The notes beneath the pieces are model-generated. The model was not told the origin of the DNA, searched no databases, and saw only the letters and a list, made by a program, of their open reading frames with translations. A stretch of DNA of 64,000 bases from Forficula auricularia. Lineage: Eukaryota > Arthropoda > Insecta > Dermaptera > Forficulidae. Shown here piece after piece: positions 58,401 to 64,000 of this stretch (position 1 is its first letter; every line of letters begins with the position of its first letter). Made by a program: the position numbers and the translations under genes. Location: contig JALMQS010000681.1 in NCBI GenBank assembly GCA_024734495.1, forward strand, positions 9,065,576 to 9,129,575. Direction: 5' to 3'.

Positions 58401-61400
58401 GAAGGGGGGTTGGTTTTTCCATTTTTTTTCTTTTTTCCCTTTCTTTTATCTAAAATTGTTTGTTTTGTCAGAAAACATTCTAAGCAAATTGCTATTTGAT
58501 CACTCAATTTTGCCGTTCAAACAAACAATATTTATAATTAAAAAAGACTGATGATGAAGACCAAGTCCTCGAAACTATAGTCTCAAACAAATAAATAATA
58601 TATATACAGATATATAATTTCGATATATATGTGTGCATGTTTATTTGCATCAAGCAGAGGACATCCTTATTTTTTCTCTTTGTTAAAAAATATGCTTTGA
58701 TTTTTTTCCCGCTTGGCTAGTATCGTCGCTCTTCTCGATTATCGTGACTCCAATGTAAACACAAAACAAGAGTCAATTTTATTAGACTTTCAGTTCTTAC
58801 TTTATTGTCATTAAAAAAATGAATATTTTTGTATAATTTTTATTTCAGCGATCTTCTTGCCACAGGATCATTTGATCGCACAGTTCGTATCTGGCGTGAT
58901 ACCGAATGTTTGCACACCCTTTGGGGTCATATGGGAGAAATAACAGTCGTGCGATTTAGCTTACGAATGCCACAACACTTGGCCACGGGTGCTATGGATT
59001 GTTCAGCACGAATTTTTGATGTACATACAGGACAAGAAGTATTTGTTGCTCGAGGTCATACCGACACTATTGTTGCAATAGAATTTAGTCAAGATGGTCA
59101 ATTTTTAACTGGATCATTTGATGGAACTCTAAGCGTATGGGATCCTAGAGTCAAACGGTATGAAGAATTTTAGAATTTTTTTCATAAAATACAAATCGGA
59201 TTAGCTTATAAAAATTTTTAATAAAAAAATAAAACCGACTTCAAAAAATTAAATGCAACAAATAAAATACACTAAAAGGTATAAAATAATTATTATCTTA
59301 TTTAGTTACAACTAAACTACGAAATATTAACATGAAATTACTTTTTGAAGTCAGCACCAAACAAACTAGACTTATAAGGATTAGCTTATAAAAATTTTTA
59401 ATAAAAAAATAAAACCGACTTCAAAAAAATTAAATGCAACAAATAAAATACACTAAAAGGTATAAAATAATTATTATCTTATTTAGTTACAACTAAACTA
59501 CGAAATATTAACATGAAATTACTTTTTGAAGTCAGCACCAAACAAACTAGACTTATAAGCGAGCGTACCCACCAAACAACGTACTAAGTAAGATCCGTCG
59601 AGTGCGATTCATAAAATGTATATGTTTGACACCGACTTCAAAAAGCAATTTCATGTTAATATTTCGTAGTTTAGTTGTAACTAAATAAGATAATAATTAT
59701 TTTATACCTTTTAGTGTATTTTATTTGTTGCATTTAATTTTTTTGAAGTCGGTTTTATTTTTTCTTAAAAATTTTTATTTTTCTCTTTTAGTGATGTTAT
59801 TAATAGTGATCCTATCATCAGAGCTTGGCCAAATTAATATTGCACCATCCCTAAGATACCCCCATTCCAATAAAAAAAGAATCATCGAAATCGGTTAATA
59901 AACAAAGAAGTTAGTCCTGAAGAAACAAACCTAAAAAGGTCTAATACCTATGAAAAAAATGGGACCAATCGGAAGGTAGACTGGACCCAATGCAAAAAAA
60001 ATTTCAAAATCGGTTGACAATTGGCGGAGATATGAGGTAACATAGGCACAAAAAAATTCAGTCGAATAGAGAACCTCCTCCTTTTTTTGAAGTCGGTTAA
60101 AAATAGGAATTTGTTTAATTAATGGTTTACAGCAAAATAAATCATCCACAGTCTAAATTAGATAATTAAATGAGAAACCTCTCTTAGTAAAAAGCCCACC
60201 CTAGGCCCTAGTTTCTAATTTCTACCTCTATAAATGTGAAAGCTACTCTTACCTATAAACCTTTATAAGAGAGATCAAAAATCCAATTTTATTCTTGTTT
60301 TCAAAGTATGTACAGAAAAGTAATTTTTATTTTACAATTATCCAAGAACTAATACTATATAGATTTTTAGCTTCAAATTCGGACTTTTCCATATCAAATT
60401 CAGAATTTTAAAAATCAAATTCAGGATGTTTCAAACCAAATTCAGGATTTTAAAAATCAAAATCAGACTTTTTCAAATCAAATTCCGAATTTCTATAAAA
60501 CCATGCATATTTTACATATTCAATTATAGCTTTTTACCTGGAAACGTTTCCTGAGAGTACAAAATGCTAATCTTAAAAGGTTTTAGTTGATGAGTTGAAA
60601 ATTGGTACGCAAATATATTTAAATGCACCAAATTTTAGCTTTTTACATGAAAACTTTTCTGAGAGTTAAATTAAATTAAAACTTTTTCTTAACTATAACT
60701 TTTTTTCTAATTTTTTTCAACTGATTATTAATAAATTCTGAATTTGATTTGACTGAGGAAGTTGCAAAACAGCAACGAAACGTATGGCATATTTAATAAA
60801 AACTTGTATTTAGTTTAATTTAAATTCTTGTCCAACTCCCTACGATTCCTTTAATTATTAATCATGGACACGAATAATGAAATAATAATTATACATTTTA
60901 GGAAAATTAAACATTTAAAGTATTTAAAAAATCTGAGCTTATATTTAGCATATATATCAATACCAGGTGTATAACCTTAAATCCGCTGTTTGCTCATCGA
61001 TGGCGCTAGTGCTCGTATTGAACTACCATGGACACGCCATACATTTTATTTCATGAGTTTGTCTGACAACATTAATCAGTGATCATTGTTAACAATTTCA
61101 TAACACAAAGTCTGTTTTTCCTTGGGTAATCATGTCCAGTTTTGTGCCAGAAAAAGAGCATATGCGGGAAGCTCTGCTTTTCTGCTTCAGTTTGAAGAAA
61201 TCTGCTGCTGAATCGCATCGAATGCTTGTGGAGGCCTATGGCGAAAGTGCTTTATCGGAAACGACCTGCAGGGATTGGTTTCGGCGGTTCAAAGATGGCA
61301 ATTTTGACCTGTGGGACAAGAAGCGTGAAAATCGGCCCAAGAAGGTTGAGGACCATCAATTGCAGGCTCTTTGGACGAGGACGATACGCAATCGCAGAAA

Positions 61401-62640
61401 ATGCTTGCCGAGCAATTGGGTGTTACTCAACCAGCCATTTCTAAGCGGCTACGTGCTATGGGAAAGGTTCAAAAGATCGGAAAATGGGTGCCGCATGAAT
61501 TGAACGACAGGCAGATGGAGCGACGCCAAAACACATGCGAAATCTTGCTTGCCAGACAAAAAAGAAAGTCGTTCCTGCATCGGATTGTGACAGGCGATGA
61601 AAAGTGGGTATATTTCGAAAACCCTAAACGCAAAAAATCATGGGTTGACCCCGGCCAACCATCAACATCTTTCTCAAGACCAAATCGCTTCGGACGGAAG
61701 ACGATGCTGTGCGTTTGGTGGGATCAGCAGGGAATCGTTTACTATGAGACGTTGAAACCTGGAGAATCTGTCAACGCCGACCGCTACCACCAACAACTGA
61801 TCAAATTGCACCGTGCTCTGCGTGAAAAAAGACCGTATTATCAACAAAGACATGAAAAGCTGAGTTTTCTCCACGACAACGCACCATCGCACACGTCAAA
61901 AATGGTCCAAAACTACATGGAGACACTCAACTGGGAGCTGCTACCCCATCCCGCTTATTCACCAGACTTGGCCCCTCAGACTACCACCTGTTTTCGACAA
62001 TGGGCCACGCGCTCGCTGAGCAGCACTTCGATTCATACGAAGACGTCCGAAAATGGCTTGATGAGTGGTTTGCCTCAAAAGAGAAGGGATTTTTTTGGCG
62101 TGGTATCCACAAATTGCCCGAGAGATGGGATAAATGTGTAGCTAGCGAGGGCAAGTACTTTGAATAAATTTGATTTTGCTTTCTATGAAAAAACCATGTG
62201 TTTTTTTGACTAAAAAACAACGGATTTAAGGTTATACACCTAGTAATTTAGATTTTATTTGTTTATTTTTTCAAGTCGAGTGAGCGTCTTGGTTGGTCAC
62301 CATTCTCAAATATCTCAAAGTGTCTTCTCGCCCAATGATCAATTCATCGCAAGTTGTTCTTTAGATAAAACAGCAAGGATTTGGGATCGCAGAACTTTTA
62401 CATGTATTCAAACTTTGCAAGAACATAAGGCTGAGGTAGGATATAATCAAAGTCCGAATATAAATAAAAAATTGATCCAACAATTTCTAAATGACTGAAT
62501 GAAATAGGTATTTGATATCGCTTTCGACTATTCAACCCATAGGTTGGCATCAGCCACAGGAAATGGTGACATTTTCATTTGGGATTGTCAAAAGGACTTT
62601 GGACTGAAAAATATTTTAAAAGGACATTCTGAAGAAGTTT
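49418..62640 (+). CDS. DAW1: DAW1 (WDR69), dynein assembly factor with WD repeats (locus entry, 3' partial)
   Basis: Seven plus-strand exons: 49418-49456, 53807-53879, 53983-54192, 54267-54389, 58849-59157, 62276-62435 and 62508-62640, all with AG/GT borders and matching phases. DAW1 is a cytoplasmic beta-propeller that helps deliver outer dynein arms to cilia and sperm flagella. The order of segments follows the family: MKLK...RYFPPG, EYEK...[14 protein letters not shown], then WD repeats [10 protein letters not shown] with [15 protein letters not shown] (the DAW1-specific block), TVRIW, ARIFD, LSVWD, TARIWD and FIWD. About 348 of roughly 415 residues are present; the last one to two WD repeats lie past the right edge. 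Exon 1 lacks one base. Introns contain two mariners and many MITEs. Confidence 0.93.
49624..50295. mobile_element. M3 MITE (copy b)
   Basis: 672 bp bounded by TTAAGGACGTTCCCTAATA and its inverse. Inverted relative to the copy at 9346-9983. DAW1 intron 1. Confidence 0.88.
50438..50668. mobile_element. hAT MITE (231 bp)
   Basis: TIRs CAGTATGGCGTAGCGA ... TCGCTACGCCACTG. 8-bp target duplication ATTAATCT / ATGAATCT with one mismatch. Subterminal GGGCGCC palindromes. Confidence 0.85.
50726..50990. repeat. Dispersed repeat (copy of 9278-10165 without the MITE)
   Basis: GAAAAAGTGAAACTTTTTCA ... TCTGGACTTGTATTTG ... CTTAGCTCTAAAAGAA, direct orientation. Confidence 0.7.
51040..51192 (-). mobile_element. 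tRNA-derived SINE (Leu/Ser-like head)
   Basis: Minus strand GTCAGGATGGCTGAATGGTT (A box) and GCGGGTTCAAACCCG (B box), then GGCTATAATCGGATTACT, a body shared with the SINE at 16545. There is no plausible anticodon arm with variable loop for a working tRNA. Confidence 0.7.
51260..52199. other. Unassigned A+T-rich intron sequence
   Basis: DAW1 intron 1. Short AAT/TTA runs near 51985. No supported gene. Confidence 0.45.
52200..52913. mobile_element. M1 MITE (copy c)
   Basis: TTAAGGTAGTTGTTTCGCGA to its inverse, 714 bp. Closest to the copy at 10889-11583. Confidence 0.88.
52914..53335. other. Unassigned intron sequence
   Basis: A partial M1-like end (GCGAAATAACTACCTTAA) near 53120 and a CATGTTTTAACGATG-centred inverted stretch (53130-53295). 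Nothing else. Confidence 0.45.
53469..53508 (-). ncRNA. Hammerhead-ribozyme-like motif (F1)
   Basis: Minus strand CTGATGA, GAAGGC/GCTTTC stem II with AAT loop, GAAACTATAGTC. All core bases intact. Confidence 0.7.
53637..53682 (+). ncRNA. Hammerhead-like motif, GAAAC mutated (F1)
   Basis: CTGATGA and the same stem II, but the next block reads GAAGCTTTATAGTC, so the core is altered. Confidence 0.45.
53807..53879 (+). CDS. DAW1: DAW1 exon 2
   Basis: Acceptor AAAG, donor CCAG|GTAATT. Reads [20 protein letters not shown], then EFKS, matching the GIMLEYEK...LKTKSIDLLDLG segment. In with one base carried over, out with two. Confidence 0.9.
53983..54192 (+). CDS. DAW1: DAW1 exon 3
   Basis: [20 protein letters not shown] ... 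[20 protein letters not shown]. The helical N-terminal region, then the first strand of the propeller (LKAHILPLTNVA in relatives). 210 nt, phases agree on both sides. Confidence 0.9.
54267..54389 (+). CDS. DAW1: DAW1 exon 4, WD repeat 1
   Basis: [20 protein letters not shown], then [20 protein letters not shown]. The GH(K/R)NVV..AFNNPY string is specific to DAW1 among WD proteins. Donor TATAG|GTAAAC. Confidence 0.96.
54446..54690. mobile_element. MITE with TIR CATCGGCTTAGAGTGTAAA
   Basis: Long relative of the element at 27658-27777. Inverted ends, GCTGCTAACTC and GAGTTAGCAGG. Confidence 0.75.
55187..56090. mobile_element. mariner-family relic folded into an inverted repeat
   Basis: The transposase 3' end and TIR are present twice, head to head: 55187-55400 on the minus strand and 55880-56090 on the plus strand. 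Both end at TACCTTGATCA(A/G)AAAGTTTC. The longer minus frame reads [20 protein letters not shown] ... [14 protein letters not shown] ... YFEGDN, a mariner C-terminus with the third catalytic Asp (PCDFF). The 5' half of the gene is mostly lost. Confidence 0.85.
56205..57350 (-). mobile_element. CR1/Jockey-like 3' end (copy C)
   Basis: The longest of the three copies. Upstream part reads [18 protein letters not shown] and [18 protein letters not shown], the end of the reverse transcriptase, then [20 protein letters not shown] in broken frames. Tail AATAAAGATTTATTTATTTA. Confidence 0.88.
57447..57487 (-). ncRNA. Hammerhead-like motif, CTGAGGA type (F2)
   Basis: Minus strand CTGAGGA, GTCAAC...GTTTAC stem II, GTAAC-GTT and GGC. 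One core base is changed (GAAA to GTAA). Confidence 0.45.
57813..57853 (+). ncRNA. Hammerhead-like motif, CTGAGGA type (F2)
   Basis: GCC/GGC stem I, CTGAGGA, a stem II around GGCAACAAAGTT, then GAAAG-GTT. Loopless stem III, with G in place of the usual C after GAAA. Confidence 0.45.
58203..58243 (-). ncRNA. Hammerhead-ribozyme-like motif (F1)
   Basis: Minus strand CTGATGA, stem II GAAG/CTTC with inner C-G pair, GAAACTATAGTC. Core intact. Confidence 0.68.
58545..58586 (+). ncRNA. Hammerhead-ribozyme-like motif (F1)
   Basis: CTGATGA, stem II GAAGAC/GTCCTC with one mismatch, GAAACTATAGTC, and AGA/TCT-type stem I bases. Core intact. With the previous motif it is the best-preserved inverted pair in the window. 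Confidence 0.68.
58849..59157 (+). CDS. DAW1: DAW1 exon 5, WD repeats 2-4
   Basis: Acceptor TTTCAG, donor [26 protein letters not shown] ... [12 protein letters not shown] ... [19 protein letters not shown] ... [13 protein letters not shown] ... [14 protein letters not shown]. Three GH-WD-type units. 309 nt, phases consistent. Confidence 0.95.
59200..59560 (+). repeat. Tandem duplication, unit about 179 bp
   Basis: 59200-59379 and 59380-59560 are identical apart from one extra A in a run (GGATTAGCTTATAAAAATTT to AAACAAACTAGACTTATAA). Begins 43 bases after the DAW1 exon 5 donor. Confidence 0.9.
59218..60105. repeat. ACCGACTTCAAAAA fold-back element (copy 2)
   Basis: Same landmarks as 11745-12475 (GAGCGTACCC, GTCGAGTGCGATTC, AACCTCCTCCTTTTTTTGAA). 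Its left arm is duplicated in tandem. Confidence 0.82.
60106..60740. other. Unassigned; short irregular repeats of CAAATTC
   Basis: 60360-60500 has several spaced copies of TTCAAATTCGGACTTTT-like units. No coding evidence. Confidence 0.45.
60745..60790 (+). ncRNA. Single hammerhead-like motif, CTGAGGA type (F2-like)
   Basis: CTGAGGA, perfect GTTGC/GCAAC stem II, GAAAC-GTA. The core is good, but stem I pairing is weak. It is followed by a CATGGACACGAATAATGA tail like that of the F2 element. Confidence 0.45.
60963..62243 (+). mobile_element. mariner element, mauritiana/Mos1-like (1281 bp)
   Basis: TA-flanked. TIRs CCAGGTGTATAACCTTAAAT and the near-perfect inverse. Near full length. Sits in DAW1 intron 5 in the same orientation as the gene; its right end is 32 bases before the exon 6 splice acceptor. 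Confidence 0.95.
61132..62167 (+). pseudogene. mariner transposase (Mos1-like), two one-base deletions
   Basis: [20 protein letters not shown] start, [14 protein letters not shown] (HTH), WVPHEL, catalytic D in VTGDEKW, the second in [11 protein letters not shown] and the third expected in LAPSDYH. The frame is lost near 61,365 (short T run before GGACGAGGACGA) and at about 61,977 (C run at CCCCTCAGAC), just before the third Asp. Otherwise well preserved down to [17 protein letters not shown]. Confidence 0.94.
62276..62435 (+). CDS. DAW1: DAW1 exon 6, WD repeat 5
   Basis: Acceptor TTCAAG, donor [29 protein letters not shown] ... [17 protein letters not shown] ... LQEHKAEV. The acceptor lies just after the mariner's right end. 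Confidence 0.93.
62508..62640 (+). CDS. DAW1: DAW1 exon 7, WD repeat 6 (gene continues right)
   Basis: Acceptor AAATAG, donor [35 protein letters not shown], then LKGHSEEV. Phase 0 in, one base out. The remaining WD repeats are not in the window. Confidence 0.92.
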
Positions 62641-62776
62641 GTAAGGTGGATATTGAGATTAGTTATATAAAGTGTGTATAGAAAATTTAAATTAATAATT
62701 TTTCTTATTAAAAATATTAAAAAATAAAAAAGTTACAGTCAAAATTAGAATCAATGGTGTGGCGTCAAAGGTCAAC

Positions 62777-63487
62777 TTAAGGTAGTTGTTCCGCCAAATG
62801 CGTTTTCTTAGGAATTTTTTGAAATTTAGACAAATTAAATACTTCTGCATCGATTGGTGTCAAAACAAAATTTATGAACAATACAGTTCCGGAGACATTA
62901 AATTTCAAAAATCGAGTTTTGTAGGCTCTTTAACATTGCACTATACGGGATATCGGAAAATTTACATACATATTTAATTATAATTAAGAAACCCTTCTTC
63001 CCATTTTTATAAAAAACTAAACCAACATTAAACAATAACCAATACATATTTTAAGACAATTTTGATTCATAGTTACAACACATTTTCTGAGATAATAAGG
63101 AATAAATAATGAAAAATGTATAAAAAAATTTACAATAAAAACAATTTGGCAACAGCGCATTTATTTAACCAGCGAAAGATGTAAAAAGCGCGCATACGCT
63201 AGATTTTTTCAAAATTATAATTTTCATAAGGTGTAACGTAGGCGTTGATTACATTTGTTAAAAAATAACAAAACGATTTTTATAGAAATAAATCGACCTT
63301 TAAAATGTATTTTATCTGTCATTTTAATATAAATCAATTACAATGGTGCCCAATTTGTCAAACGAGCACGGGATTGGCTAGAAAGGGTAGATAAAGAGCA
63401 AAAAGTTTTGGGCTTATGAATTATTATCTGTTCTATATACTCTAGCATTAACTTTTTGCTAGTATTTTCGCGAAACGACTACCTTAA
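62777..63487. mobile_element. M1 MITE (copy d), uninterrupted
   Basis: 711 bp from TTAAGGTAGTTGTTCCGCC to its inverse. Serves as the empty-site reference for the F1 insertion at 20233. Confidence 0.9.
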
Positions 63488-63570
63488 GACACTTTTCTCT
63501 TATTAAAAAATATACAGAAGGCATATTCAAATGAACAAAAAAAGGATTTAAAATAGTGTACTGTTTACTA

Positions 63571-64000
63571 GGGTGGTCCTTATTTTGGATATTTTCGAAT
63601 TTTTACGCTAACAAAGTACGCTGTTCGAAATAAATAAATAAAAATATCCTCCAAGTTTCAAGTCTCTATTTCAATTATAAACTGTGGCCCTAGCGATGTA
63701 AGTTTCTCATTTAAATAACATGGGGTTTTTGCCATTGAATGATCAATTTTTTATTTCGGCCAAAGTAATGGTTCAAAAAATTTGAAACTCTGTAGACTTC
63801 ATCCTTATAATACAAGCTATTCCTTGGAATTATTACAGATTTTTAGCTATTATATTTTTGGAGTTGATAACTTAGTATCACTAAAGTATAGCAGTATTTT
63901 ATCTAGCTGTAACTCCAAAATTATAATAGCTAAAAATCTGTAATAATTCTGATGGATAGCTAGTATTATAAGGATAAAGTCTACAGAGTTTCAAATTTTT
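63571..64000. mobile_element. AGGGTGGYCCTTATTTT-TIR element (copy 2, cut by window end)
   Basis: AGGGTGGTCCTTATTTTGGA start. Colinear with 6294-6975 but without the Harbinger MITE. The right half lies outside. Confidence 0.85.

Larger units (their letters stand above)
58060..58682. mobile_element. F1 hammerhead-bearing insertion (623 bp)
   Basis: Flanked by the exact 12-base repeat TTAAAAAATATG (58048-58059, 58683-58694). Starts TTGAAAAGTTTTTGTTTTGC followed by CGAGAGTAGCAG. Arms of about 130 bp around a 290-bp unrelated centre. Confidence 0.88.

Overview
The window is A+T-rich, intron-rich animal DNA, almost certainly from an insect. Three host genes are present. Nearly everything else is transposon-derived: mariner, Tc1, hAT, piggyBac and Harbinger relics, CR1-like, RTE-like and R2-like non-LTR tails, tRNA-derived SINEs, MITEs and large fold-back repeats. 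The species cannot be named from the sequence.

Host genes. (1) A klhl10-type BTB-BACK-Kelch gene lies on the minus strand. The BTB start is at 46.2-46.4 kb (candidate first exon 46.8 kb), the rest of BTB plus BACK is at 2.7 kb and 0.5-0.2 kb, and the gene runs off the left edge before the Kelch repeats. (2) EXOSC9 (RNA exosome subunit Rrp45) is also on the minus strand, with six exons from 39.2 to 15.8 kb. It lies entirely inside the 43.5-kb intron of klhl10. (3) DAW1 (WD-repeat axonemal dynein assembly factor) is on the plus strand, with seven exons from 49.4 to 62.6 kb, and runs off the right edge. klhl10 and DAW1 are divergent neighbours, and both families act in male germ cells or motile axonemes.

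Layout. 0-15.7 kb: klhl10 exons plus many fold-back elements. 15.7-39.2 kb: EXOSC9 with TE-filled introns (a mariner at 25 kb, a piggyBac relic at 23 kb, Tc1 relics at 29 and 34 kb, an hAT at 36-37.5 kb). 39.2-46.2 kb: a large fold-back, direct repeats, a 17-base N gap (43902-43918) and an R2-like fragment. 46.8-49.4 kb: intergenic. 49.4-64 kb: DAW1 with introns holding a Mos1-like mariner, a folded mariner relic, a CR1-like tail and several MITEs.

Most interesting signal. At least three families of short (160-620 bp) fold-back insertions carry inverted pairs of hammerhead-ribozyme-like cores, and are flanked by 11-15 bp target-site duplications that I could place directly. They resemble non-autonomous relatives of Penelope-like elements. 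Separately, each of the three host genes needs exactly one extra base in one exon to read through, which points to residual indel errors in the assembly or, less likely, to parallel decay.
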